From positions 305,888 through 369,887 of the forward strand of contig NZ_CAJVCE010000006.1 in assembly GCF_910594985.1 (NCBI RefSeq): a stretch of DNA of 64,000 nucleotides. The letters run 5' to 3'. Every line of letters begins with the position of its first letter. The stretch's first letter is position 1. The notes beneath the pieces are model-generated. The model ran no database searches and was not told the DNA's origin. It saw only the letters and a list, made by a program, of their open reading frames with translations. Origin of the DNA: Paenibacillus allorhizosphaerae (lineage in GTDB: Bacteria > Bacillota > Bacilli > Paenibacillales > NBRC-103111). The position numbers were made by a program, and so were the translations under genes. Of this stretch, positions 28,667-37,243 are shown in pieces.

Positions 28667-30379
28667 TTAATCAGGCAAACCTTTTGACCTTTTGTTAATT
28701 TTATTTAAGACATCCTTACCAATAGACCCATCTGGCTTATGTATAGGCGTTATTTGAAGTCTAGCACCACGCATTCTTTCTAAAAATTCTACTTGATTGT
28801 AATTTAAGGTGTTTTGAACACCCGTTGAGGGTTCCCATGTCCAGAAATCTTTTATTTGATCAATATGATTTACAACTTCTTCTAATTCTGCTCGTTGTTG
28901 ATGCTCATCAAAATAATCTTCTCCTGATTCCTGCGCCTGTTCTTGATCGAAATCGTCGCTTAATTTGATCAAAGCCTTAATACGAGACTCTTTATCGTAA
29001 AAGTGATCGTTGATTTTGAGTTCAGGCATACCACCCGAATCCATTCTATCCGTTACAGCATCAAAGTTGGGTCCATTATATTCTTCGTTTTCGGCACTGT
29101 GCCACGTTCCTTCAGAATCTTTCCTCACATGAATGTTATCTTCCTGCAACCCTCTAGCACGCACTTCAAACTTATGGTACGATGAATCACCATAGTTTAC
29201 TGCTCGACCATCCGTACCATCTATTTTATTGAATGCAGGTGTGGGAAACGTATAGAACCCTGAACCAAGTTGTCCACCGGGTGTGTTTAAACCAAATTTA
29301 CTAGTGTCGGGACCATCGCCAATCAAACCATCTGTGTTTGCTTTTTTTGCGTTATGATAGCCAATTACTTCCGACCCATTGATTTCGCTATTCAGTTCTC
29401 CCAATGTAAGCTTAGAACCTTCGACTCCAGTTGCATTAGCAAGCTGATTAAGTTTTTTATTTGTTTTGCTCGCATTTACTAGATCTCGATGAGGCAAATG
29501 AGATAAAATATTTTGGATAATACTGCTATCGAATTGATCAATAGAGCTAGCCTGTAGAGCTTCTTTGATTTCTTGCCATTGAGTTGCAGTAAATAGGTTT
29601 TTTTCAATCTGCAAAGCCTCTAAATCAGAAAAATTTGTAACACCCGCAATTTGAGGGTTATCGGGAAGGTATGTTTGAGCTAGATTTTTGGCATCAGCAA
29701 AGGTTCGTTGAATTGGGGCTGGACCGTCCATATCACTATTTTTGGAGGTCAATGTTGAAGAACGGTTTAAAGAAGTTGATTGAGGTGCAGGGGTACTCTG
29801 TTTGTTTAGTTGGCGTTGAACCGCCGTTCCATTCTTTGCTTTTTCACCCATGAGATTGGCTTCATTCTCCAGCCCTCTGTCATCATTAATAAGATCTCCT
29901 GTCTTCATCTGAAGCGTCGGCTTAACTCTCCCTTGCCGTTGCTGGATGATGTGCCAGCCTTCATGGGGGAGATGCTTTTCTTGACCTGGAGCAATATGAA
30001 TATCATTTCCTTGGGCATAAGCTAAGGCATCAACCTGAGATGGCTTTTTCGAATTATAATGCACACGCACGTCCGAAAGATCCATGCCTGACATCTCCTC
30101 AAGGCCTTCCTTTAATGAGTCCGGCATACCTGTATTATTTTCCTGTATTGGTGATGTAGAGGCCACAGTACTTTCTACTTGAGGCTCATTCATTCGTTGA
30201 AGAAGCTGCAGTACTGCCCGGTTTCCCATAGTTCTTTGTAATTGCATAATCTCCGCCCTGCCTAATGATCTCCCGCTCGCAGGATGCCACTGCAATGCAG
30301 GTTGAGGACTGGAGGAAACTTGGTCTTTTATCGTAGACTTGGATGATACCTTTTGTTCATATTGATTATATTGAGGCAT
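28667..30379 (-). CDS. CIS cargo candidate: DUF4157 + F-box-like + ART-like toxin
   Basis: A 570-residue predicted effector of the contractile injection system. Residues 46-60 hold the motif MQLQRTMGNRAVLQLL found at the start of many DUF4157 cargos. DUF4157 follows (about 84-180; GLEEMSGMDLSDVRVHYNS) with an HExxH motif, HEGWH (139-143), and ENEA (171-174). Residues about 284-313 resemble an F-box: IIQNILSHLPHRDL followed by ASKTNKKLNQLA. Residues about 338-545 look like an ADP-ribosyltransferase fold of the H-Y-E class: H342 (GYHNAKKA), Y376 (GSGFYTF), E531 (NQVEF). The start is the ATG of MPQYNQY after GGAGGGG; a longer open frame upstream contains the promoter. Divergent from the second cargo. 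The F-box and ART readings come from motif inspection. Confidence 0.8.
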   Translation of the reverse strand: MPQYNQYEQKVSSKSTIKDQVSSSPQPALQWHPASGRSLGRAEIMQLQRTMGNRAVLQLLQRMNEPQVESTVASTSPIQENNTGMPDSLKEGLEEMSGMDLSDVRVHYNSKKPSQVDALAYAQGNDIHIAPGQEKHLPHEGWHIIQQRQGRVKPTLQMKTGDLINDDRGLENEANLMGEKAKNGTAVQRQLNKQSTPAPQSTSLNRSSTLTSKNSDMDGPAPIQRTFADAKNLAQTYLPDNPQIAGVTNFSDLEALQIEKNLFTATQWQEIKEALQASSIDQFDSSIIQNILSHLPHRDLVNASKTNKKLNQLANATGVEGSKLTLGELNSEINGSEVIGYHNAKKANTDGLIGDGPDTSKFGLNTPGGQLGSGFYTFPTPAFNKIDGTDGRAVNYGDSSYHKFEVRARGLQEDNIHVRKDSEGTWHSAENEEYNGPNFDAVTDRMDSGGMPELKINDHFYDKESRIKALIKLSDDFDQEQAQESGEDYFDEHQQRAELEEVVNHIDQIKDFWTWEPSTGVQNTLNYNQVEFLERMRGARLQITPIHKPDGSIGKDVLNKINKRSKGLPD

Positions 30380-30443
30380 ATGAAACCCCTCCGATAATAT
30401 GAAAAGTAGAAACTTATAACTACAATGCTGCCCTATATCGTCA

Positions 30444-30471
30444 ATTATATCATTAACCATATGAATTGTAA
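30444..30471 (-). promoter_or_regulatory. Candidate sigma-A promoter of the F-box/ART cargo gene
   Basis: On the minus strand a TTACAA box (30466-30471) lies 16 bases from a perfect TATAAT (30444-30449), about 65 bases before the ATG. The fit is moderate at -35 and good at -10. Confidence 0.45.
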
Positions 30472-30563
30472 GATATTTCATAATAAGGGATGCCCCCCAC
30501 CACTTAATCCGGTTGGTTACAACAACTCTTTTGCAAATCAAAAGAATCGCATTTTTCAAATAT

Positions 30564-30574
30564 TGGTATATAAT
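30564..30574 (+). promoter_or_regulatory. Candidate promoter of the OTU-like cargo gene
   Basis: TGGTATATAAT holds an extended -10 (TG-G-TATATA) or a shifted TATAAT, about 38 bases before the GTG start. No convincing -35 box was seen. Its place argues against the TTG start at 30513, which lies upstream of it. Confidence 0.4.
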
Positions 30575-30611
30575 CAAAGAAAAGAAAAACAGAACCAGAA
30601 GAAAGAATGGT

Positions 30612-33600
30612 GTGATCTATACGCATACGGAGCATCAACAGACCCCTAGCGATAAGGCAGAGACCAAAGCTGCCTCTGCATCAGTCGAAAAAGGGTTGCG
30701 GCTTGAGCAGCCTTCTCCTCATTTCAACTTCACTCAATGGATGCAACTGCAAAAAACGATCGGTAACAGAGCCGTCACGCAGTTGATGAAAACTCAGCTG
30801 TTTTCATCAATGGCGCCAGAATCCCGGACAGAAGAGCAGCCGGATCACGCTAATGACGCTACACCACCGATCCAATTGAAAGACAACCAAACCGGCATAC
30901 CGGACGATTTGAAGGACGGGCTGGAAACTCTGTCAGGCATCGATTTATCCGGTGTCCGCGTGCATTACAACTCGCCGAAACCTTCACAAGTCCAGGCTCT
31001 GGCCTATGCGCAAGGGACCGATATTCACCTGGGCCCCGGACAAGAGCAGCATTTACCGCATGAGGGGTGGCACGTGGTCCAACAACTCCGGGGCGGAGTC
31101 CAGCCAACCTCTAAGCTGGCAAACGGAATTTTATTGAATGACGAAGAAGGGTTGGAAAATGAAGCCGACACCATGGGCGCCCAGGCCTTGCACTTGAAGT
31201 CTGCGGGAGCTCCTCTGACCTTGGCAGCACATCCCCCCGCGTCCACGCTCATTCAACGCAGTTCAAAGGAAAACAAGATGGACTTTACTGACGATGAGTA
31301 TGAGGAAGATTGGGAAGCGGAAGAAGATACAAATGTTGAATTTGACGAGGACCTTAGTTTTACGCCGGTTCGGTTTTCTGTGGAAGAATTGGTTATGTTG
31401 ATGAATATTTTTGATGAAGCGTTTGAAGAAATGATTAGCGAGCATGAGCTGAAAGAGGCTGTGAGCGTTCTGGATGTCGTCGTGTCGCTCACTCATTTCG
31501 TCGAAATGCACGAAGTAGAGGAAAGTCCGTACACGGCCATGACCGGCCATGCCTTTTTTAACCTTGCGCAAAATATTGTCGGCAGCTCTGAACCGTATGC
31601 CAAGCTCAAGAGTCTGATCAACAAAATTCGTCGGGCCGGCGCCTCTGACAAAAGCTTGATCGAACTGCTTCTTGCCAAATCGTACAAGGAATTTTCAGCA
31701 CAATTCGACACTATTGCACAAAGGGCCAAGTTCGACACATTGAACCTTAGCAACTCCGACAAAGCCAAGACCAAAAGCGAAGCGAGTATGGATGATGATG
31801 TCGATGATGAGTTCGAGCTGGACTTGGAGCAGGAAAGTCCTGCGCAACAAGTTAAACGCGTATTGTGGATGATGGTGCAGCTGTGGAACCTGGAATCTGC
31901 CCGTCGTCTAAGCGGGGGCGTGTGGAATACCATCAATGCGGTTCTTGCCCTGGGCTCGGCATCGCCGGATATCCTTAAGGTCTTTGGCGATGAAAATGTA
32001 ATGAGCCATTCCGGCGCTTCAGGCAAGTCTCTCGATCCAAGTCCGGGCAAATATAAGCGGTATCAGAAGTCCATGAGTATTCTTAACCGTCTCTTGACAA
32101 CCCCAACGAACAATCCGGCCCTCCAAGCCGCGAAGGATGAGATCGCTTTATATTGCCATACGATGCGTCAGCATGCGAATTACGCCAATGCTTCCAAAGT
32201 CTGGAAAAAGGCGAACTCTCAAAAGAATAAAATGCCACTGAACTTGAGCGAACGGTTCGCCGAGAACAAGGATATCCATGCGTTGTTGGAGCATGAAGCA
32301 TCCATAAGGCTGCGCACATTATTCAACAATTTCATGCGCAACCAATACACCGGATTACCGCAAGCTCGGCCAAGAGATGAACAAAGCTACGATGCGATTA
32401 ACGACTCCTTTTTGCTATGGCTCATTAATCAAGCCGCTTCAGACGGTCATAATTCGGCGCTCGACGACCTGTATAAAAATGCGCAGCAATCGGAAGAATT
32501 GAACGAACTGCACCTCGATGAAGATTCTCCATACGATTACTATCAGGGCTTTGCCGGTTTATTTGCAGACAATCGAGGGACCTCCGGATCAACAAGCTGG
32601 CATCATGTATCCAATCTTCGTCAAGCTTACCGCGAGCTTGCCGATCTAGAAATCGTGAAAAATATGCGCATCCATTCATCGAGGCATTCGCAACATGTCG
32701 ATTTGTTCTTTAAAAAATATGAAACCTCTATTCCAGAGCTAGCGTCTATTTTAAGCTTATTCAGCAACCATGCGGAAGGATTGCGTGTGATACAGCACAT
32801 ACTCAAATCGCGTGATCTCTCAGAGTTCAACAAGCGTTTGGAATTGGTCAACCAGCCGTTAACCGAATATCAGAACTACTTCAACACTACAATGGCTAAA
32901 TTGAATACCGAAGCTACAAAGAATCGAAAATCATTGCAATGGGAAATTTCTAATAATTTTGAAAAATTAACAGAATCCGGGGTCTTGGGCATAGGGGAAA
33001 TTCAGAATGCCAACAAAGCAACGATAATGAAATATCTGGTCAGCCAAGATATTTCATTAAGCGGGATGCCCGAGCCTGACGTGATTGAAAACGCCATAAA
33101 AACACTATGGGGACTGTGGCGGGTGTACGCCATGATTGAGGTGGCGCGCAATCCCGGCGCAGGCGGACTCAACCTGCTTACGCTTCATGAAGGCAGCGGA
33201 GAAGGCGGGCGACCTTTGGAGCTTGAGGAATTGTTTATCTCGATGAATCTGATGAGCCCTCCCGGGATTGCACGCAATCCCGATTTAATGGAGGTACCGC
33301 TAAACAACATGAGTGCCGATGTTGAATTTACGGGTCCTTTTTCTCACGAGGCCCGCAAGCTTCTTGATATTATCAATGAGCACGGGATCGATAGCGATGA
33401 GGGCCAAGAGGCCTACGATGAGCTTCATCAATTCCTGTATGATTTCCTTCACGATGTCCTGCATCGCGACGAGACGGAAGAGGAGGACGGCGAATACGAA
33501 TTGCCGAACTTTGCTTCCTCAGGCTGGGGGGAAACCACTAGCCGTGGACAAGAAGTCCTTCAAGGCTTCGATATCGGCTCCGCGGACGGAACCGGAAACG

Positions 33601-33917
33601 ACTGTTTAATCGATACGTTAATCCAACATGCCGATGCAGGCACCCAGGCTCCGGATGAAGAGTTGGATCCAACCGAAGTCAGAGACACTCTGGTCGAAAT
33701 CGATGTTACGTTCCACGGCGAAATGATCGATTTCTATGGCGATGCGGGTCGATTGCTGCTCGACCATTTCACAGCCACTTACGGTTTCCAAGTGATCGTA
33801 TATGAGGTGCGCAGCAATGGTACGGTTCGCATCCACCCGACTCGCGGCACCAACGGACCGCTGCTATACATTTTGCACCGCGGATTGCACTTCTGCCCGA
33901 TGACGCCGAAACAATGA
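30612..33917 (+). CDS. CIS cargo candidate: DUF4157 + OTU-like cysteine protease
   Basis: A 1101-residue predicted effector. The leader has MQLQKTIGNRAVTQLM (44-59). DUF4157 (about 95-195) has HEGWH (150-154) and ENEA (182-185), and resembles the leader of the neighbouring cargo. An acidic, low-complexity stretch (about 225-260) and a long helical middle without recognisable domains follow. The C-terminus (about 990-1101) resembles an OTU-type deubiquitinase: GNDC with candidate nucleophile C998, then LHRGLHF with candidate H1093. The start is GTG 30612, weakly supported by AGAAAG; the frame is open further 5', where no ribosome site is seen. A terminator follows the stop. The toxin role is inferred. 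Confidence 0.78.
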   Translation: MIYTHTEHQQTPSDKAETKAASASVEKGLRLEQPSPHFNFTQWMQLQKTIGNRAVTQLMKTQLFSSMAPESRTEEQPDHANDATPPIQLKDNQTGIPDDLKDGLETLSGIDLSGVRVHYNSPKPSQVQALAYAQGTDIHLGPGQEQHLPHEGWHVVQQLRGGVQPTSKLANGILLNDEEGLENEADTMGAQALHLKSAGAPLTLAAHPPASTLIQRSSKENKMDFTDDEYEEDWEAEEDTNVEFDEDLSFTPVRFSVEELVMLMNIFDEAFEEMISEHELKEAVSVLDVVVSLTHFVEMHEVEESPYTAMTGHAFFNLAQNIVGSSEPYAKLKSLINKIRRAGASDKSLIELLLAKSYKEFSAQFDTIAQRAKFDTLNLSNSDKAKTKSEASMDDDVDDEFELDLEQESPAQQVKRVLWMMVQLWNLESARRLSGGVWNTINAVLALGSASPDILKVFGDENVMSHSGASGKSLDPSPGKYKRYQKSMSILNRLLTTPTNNPALQAAKDEIALYCHTMRQHANYANASKVWKKANSQKNKMPLNLSERFAENKDIHALLEHEASIRLRTLFNNFMRNQYTGLPQARPRDEQSYDAINDSFLLWLINQAASDGHNSALDDLYKNAQQSEELNELHLDEDSPYDYYQGFAGLFADNRGTSGSTSWHHVSNLRQAYRELADLEIVKNMRIHSSRHSQHVDLFFKKYETSIPELASILSLFSNHAEGLRVIQHILKSRDLSEFNKRLELVNQPLTEYQNYFNTTMAKLNTEATKNRKSLQWEISNNFEKLTESGVLGIGEIQNANKATIMKYLVSQDISLSGMPEPDVIENAIKTLWGLWRVYAMIEVARNPGAGGLNLLTLHEGSGEGGRPLELEELFISMNLMSPPGIARNPDLMEVPLNNMSADVEFTGPFSHEARKLLDIINEHGIDSDEGQEAYDELHQFLYDFLHDVLHRDETEEEDGEYELPNFASSGWGETTSRGQEVLQGFDIGSADGTGNDCLIDTLIQHADAGTQAPDEELDPTEVRDTLVEIDVTFHGEMIDFYGDAGRLLLDHFTATYGFQVIVYEVRSNGTVRIHPTRGTNGPLLYILHRGLHFCPMTPKQ

Positions 33918-33923
33918 CAAGAG

Positions 33924-33960
33924 AAGGACCTGTCGGCTCATGGCCGCCAGGTCCTTTATT
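33924..33960. terminator. Bidirectional terminator between cargo and cyclase genes
   Basis: AAGGACCTG pairs with CAGGTCCTT, with a GC-rich loop, between two convergent genes. T-runs on the plus side and A-runs on the minus side allow use in both directions. Confidence 0.7.
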
Positions 33961-36737
33961 CAAGATACTCTCAACGCCCCTCCCCAGCCGGCGGGAGCCG
34001 TGCTCTGGGAGAGCTTATCGCTTTCAAAGAAGTACCGTTTCGCCATGAGGTCCCAACGATTGTGCCTGATTACATTCAGGAAGATCTCCCTTGCCTGCAT
34101 AAACTCCCCTTTTTGATAATGCGCTATGCCCTGATCAAACAGTTCTTTTGTATGCAGCTTGAGCTCAAATAGGGCAGCGGAGTCCCCTTCGAAAATGTCA
34201 AACAACCGCATAGGTTGATCCACTCCGCTAACTTGCAGTACGCCGAGGTCGCGATAGAAAAATTTCGCCGGGTCCGTTACGCTGAGCAAAGTTTCCTCCG
34301 TAACCAGAATCGTTGCCCCCAGCTCTTCCGTCAGCTTTTCCAAAATGACCGCCAGATTCACATCCTCGGAGATGACATTGCCCTCCATCCGCGTTTTTTC
34401 CCCGATAATGCCCAGCATAAGCGGACCCTTATGAATGCCGATCCCGATTTCAATCGGTTCCCTCAGATGCTGTTTGCGCTCAGCATTATACCGATCCAGT
34501 ACCTTTCTCATTTCGATCGCCGATTGAATCGCCATTTCTGCAGAGCTGGGAAACAGCGCAAAGATGCCTGACCCCAAATATTTGTTGATGATGCCGTTAT
34601 GCCCGCTAACCGCCGGCACAAAGCGATTCAAATAGGCATTCATAAAGCTGAAACTATCACCCGGGGACATCGATTTGGACAGCGAATAAAAAGATCGGAT
34701 GTTCGTCATCAGGATCGTCATGTCTTGCTGCAGCTGGTCACCCAGTTGAATCTCCAAAATGCTTTTCTTCCCGAGATAATGGATATATTCCTGAGGCACG
34801 AACCGGTAGGAAGCGTTCTTGAAATCCGTAATTTCCGCGATATTCCGCCGGATACTGGCTGCCATCCCGTTGAATGTTTTTCCCAGACTGGCTACCTCGT
34901 CTTTGGAATCGATCGATACTTGCAGATCCCAATGTCCTTGCGCGATCAGACCGGCGCTTTCCTGCAAAAGAATAATAGGCGTGACGGACCGCCGGATAAT
35001 GAAAATACATAAAGCAATCATGATCATCGTCATTCCCGCGCTGAAGCCGATTAGCATGCGATTAATGTCGCTCACGCGCTGATTGGTGGCAAAGGTATTG
35101 ATCCCCGTTTCATAGAAACCGATCACCCGGCTTTTATCCGCGTTAAATAACGGGCCTATCGCATATCGCCAAGATCCTTGCTGATCGACGCCCGAGCAGG
35201 CGTAGAAGTCCCCCTTGATTAGTCCCCGGTAATCCTTCGCTTCATGCGCTACGCCATTGACGTCCCTGGACTGGCAGCTTTCGGACGATCCCGTATTATC
35301 CAGGGAATAGCCCTCGAACATGCGGAAATTATTGTCGCTTTCCACCGTCTGGTAGTACCGGTCTCCATCGATTTTGTATACAATCCAATAAAACTTTGAA
35401 AAATTATCTGCGTAGCTCATCTTTTGCTGGATGGTCCGGTAAGCATCGTTCCCGAAATCCTGGGCTGAATGAATCCGGTCTAACAGGGTGCTGTCGATCA
35501 GATTTTGACCATCGTGAGCCAGGAAGATGAGCTTCCTGTCCACCTCTTCCATCAGATGGGTCTTGAATTTGACTGTCGCATACTGAGTAAGAAAGAACAT
35601 GAACAGAAGGATGACCGGAATGAAGTACATCATTTGCTTGGTAATGAGCGAGTATTCCTTGAGGTTCCAGAGAATAACCAGAATCCATAGCACAAGCAGC
35701 GCGGTTGCTAGAAGAAGAGCGCCATACAGCACATGAATCAGCCTCATCCAGGGCGAGTACGTAAGTTGGACAAGTTGATTGTGTCCGGCAACGAGGTAGA
35801 CTTTGGAATTTGTAGCCAGGATCAGCTTACCGTCCGACCGTATGGTGATATCGTTGATGTTATCCCCCTGTTCATCCAATTTGTCGAACGCTTCTTTGGT
35901 GAGCAGCGTTTCTACATTGCCCGGCTGCTGAGGGTTGACTTTCTTGATGCTTTGTCCATATTGATCAACGAAATAAACCTGATGGTCCTTCGACATTTGC
36001 ACCCATTCCGGATAGCTGTCTCCCTTAGGCTCATTGTCCAAAGGATATAGTTTACCCTCCGCGGTCGAATACAGCTCGCCTTGATGCGTACTATAAGCAG
36101 TGGAGCTGAGGTCCGTGCCGTTGATGGAATTAAGATGCCTGCCGGATGGCAGCTGAAGTTGATCGACCAGGGTTGAAACCCCGCCTGCGGAGGCCATTTT
36201 ATAACGCCCAATGCTCTGATCGTCTGCGGAATCATAATAATAAAGGTCATTCTGATCTGCCACAATGGCATGAATGCTGCCTTCTACAGGAAGGGAATTT
36301 TCTGGAAACTCCTTCACATATGGCTTCCACCCCGTATCGAGCTTCCCTTCGGCGGTATAACGGACAATTTCTTCTTTTCTTACTAAAAATCCGTTGTATT
36401 CTTTGTATAGACGCAGCGCATAAAGATTTCCTTTGGCGTCCGCCGAAATATCGGTATAATCTATAAAAGTATATGCCGGATACTTCGCCTGATTAATCAC
36501 ATAGACGATATTGCCTGCCGCATCGATCTTTACGATCTTGTTTTTGGCTTTCATAATGATATAAATATTATTGCTGTTATCCGTTGTAACGCGCGTTAAA
36601 TCCTTCAGCTCCATCATCCTGGCAAAAGGGTTGGACATCAAGTAATTGTCCCATCCATACACCACGCCGCTTACAAGCAGCGCGAGCAACACCAGATGAG
36701 GAATAAGCCGTTTATATCTGCTTAGAATGCCGTTCAC
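33960..36737 (-). CDS. Membrane protein with degenerate class III cyclase domain
   Basis: A 925-residue membrane protein in the CIS region. Residues 11-28 are a first helix. Residues 45-320 are a beta-propeller-like part (NNIYIIMKAKNKIVKIDAAG, GNLYALRL, DGKLILATN). Helices lie at about 333-357 and 369-386, with an outside segment to 560 (cysteines C489 and C514) and a helix at 561-582. HAMP covers 583-640 and a nucleotide-cyclase-like domain 672-850. The cyclase domain has MTNIRSF and YLGSGIFALF, so both metal aspartates are replaced (N679, S723). The transition-state arginine is also absent (NLAVILE), so catalysis is unlikely. A TPR-like tail ends it. Start GTG after GGAGGTG. Confidence 0.8.
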   Translation of the reverse strand: MNGILSRYKRLIPHLVLLALLVSGVVYGWDNYLMSNPFARMMELKDLTRVTTDNSNNIYIIMKAKNKIVKIDAAGNIVYVINQAKYPAYTFIDYTDISADAKGNLYALRLYKEYNGFLVRKEEIVRYTAEGKLDTGWKPYVKEFPENSLPVEGSIHAIVADQNDLYYYDSADDQSIGRYKMASAGGVSTLVDQLQLPSGRHLNSINGTDLSSTAYSTHQGELYSTAEGKLYPLDNEPKGDSYPEWVQMSKDHQVYFVDQYGQSIKKVNPQQPGNVETLLTKEAFDKLDEQGDNINDITIRSDGKLILATNSKVYLVAGHNQLVQLTYSPWMRLIHVLYGALLLATALLVLWILVILWNLKEYSLITKQMMYFIPVILLFMFFLTQYATVKFKTHLMEEVDRKLIFLAHDGQNLIDSTLLDRIHSAQDFGNDAYRTIQQKMSYADNFSKFYWIVYKIDGDRYYQTVESDNNFRMFEGYSLDNTGSSESCQSRDVNGVAHEAKDYRGLIKGDFYACSGVDQQGSWRYAIGPLFNADKSRVIGFYETGINTFATNQRVSDINRMLIGFSAGMTMIMIALCIFIIRRSVTPIILLQESAGLIAQGHWDLQVSIDSKDEVASLGKTFNGMAASIRRNIAEITDFKNASYRFVPQEYIHYLGKKSILEIQLGDQLQQDMTILMTNIRSFYSLSKSMSPGDSFSFMNAYLNRFVPAVSGHNGIINKYLGSGIFALFPSSAEMAIQSAIEMRKVLDRYNAERKQHLREPIEIGIGIHKGPLMLGIIGEKTRMEGNVISEDVNLAVILEKLTEELGATILVTEETLLSVTDPAKFFYRDLGVLQVSGVDQPMRLFDIFEGDSAALFELKLHTKELFDQGIAHYQKGEFMQAREIFLNVIRHNRWDLMAKRYFFESDKLSQSTAPAGWGGALRVS

Positions 36738-36776
36738 TTTATTCACCTCCAATAAAAAGTGTTTTTCCAACAATAT

Positions 36777-36804
36777 TTGTATCCTATGAAACTGAATTTA
36801 TAGT
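36777..36804 (+). promoter_or_regulatory. Candidate promoter of the PAAR-like/MORN unit
   Basis: TTGTAT (36777-36782) and TATAGT (36799-36804) are separated by 16 bases. They lie 38 bases before the PAAR-like start codon, in the gap between divergent genes. Confidence 0.4.
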
Positions 36805-36842
36805 AAAATCATATGTATATTCCCAAAATAAGGAGGGACCTT

Positions 36843-37229
36843 ATGGCGCAAATGGTTTGTTCCGGCGCTATGCTCCAGTGCAGCTTTGGATCCGCTCCAA
36901 GTTCGCTTATCGTTCTGCCCAAAAATAAAGTGACTACGGCCACGCCGCTGGCCAACATCATGGATAACCAACCGATAACCAACATCTCCCCTTTCGGGAT
37001 GTGCAGCTCTATGGCTAATCCGACTGTCGCCTCTGCTACCGCAGCCGCTTTGGGTGCACTGACACCTATGCCTTGCGTCCCCAATATCGCCGCGCCTTGG
37101 GTGCCCGGCTCGACCACCGTTCTCGTAGCCAACATGCCTGCACTGAACAGCAGTTGTAAACTGATGTGCAACTGGGCAGGCGTCATCAGTGTAGCGATGC
37201 CCGGCCAGATGACGATCCAAGTACCGTAG
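36843..37229 (+). CDS. PAAR-like DUF4280 tip protein
   Basis: A 128-residue DUF4280 protein. These PAAR-related proteins form the sharp tip on the spike of contractile systems. Its pattern is typical of the family: MVCSGAMLQCSFGSAPSSL, then IMDNQPITNISPFGMC, MPCVPN and LNSSCKLMCNW. The cysteines may hold a metal ion at the tip. ATG start preceded by AGGAGG. It is followed closely by the MORN-protein gene and lies away from the spike gene, in a separate plus-strand unit, unlike in Afp or PVC. Confidence 0.85.
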   Translation: MAQMVCSGAMLQCSFGSAPSSLIVLPKNKVTTATPLANIMDNQPITNISPFGMCSSMANPTVASATAAALGALTPMPCVPNIAAPWVPGSTTVLVANMPALNSSCKLMCNWAGVISVAMPGQMTIQVP

Positions 37230-37243
37230 AGGAGAATGGATAT

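Noticed and set aside
30513..30611. TTG start for the OTU-like cargo gene
   Set aside because: It lies upstream of the likely -10 box and has no ribosome site; the encoded peptide is hydrophobic without leader similarity.
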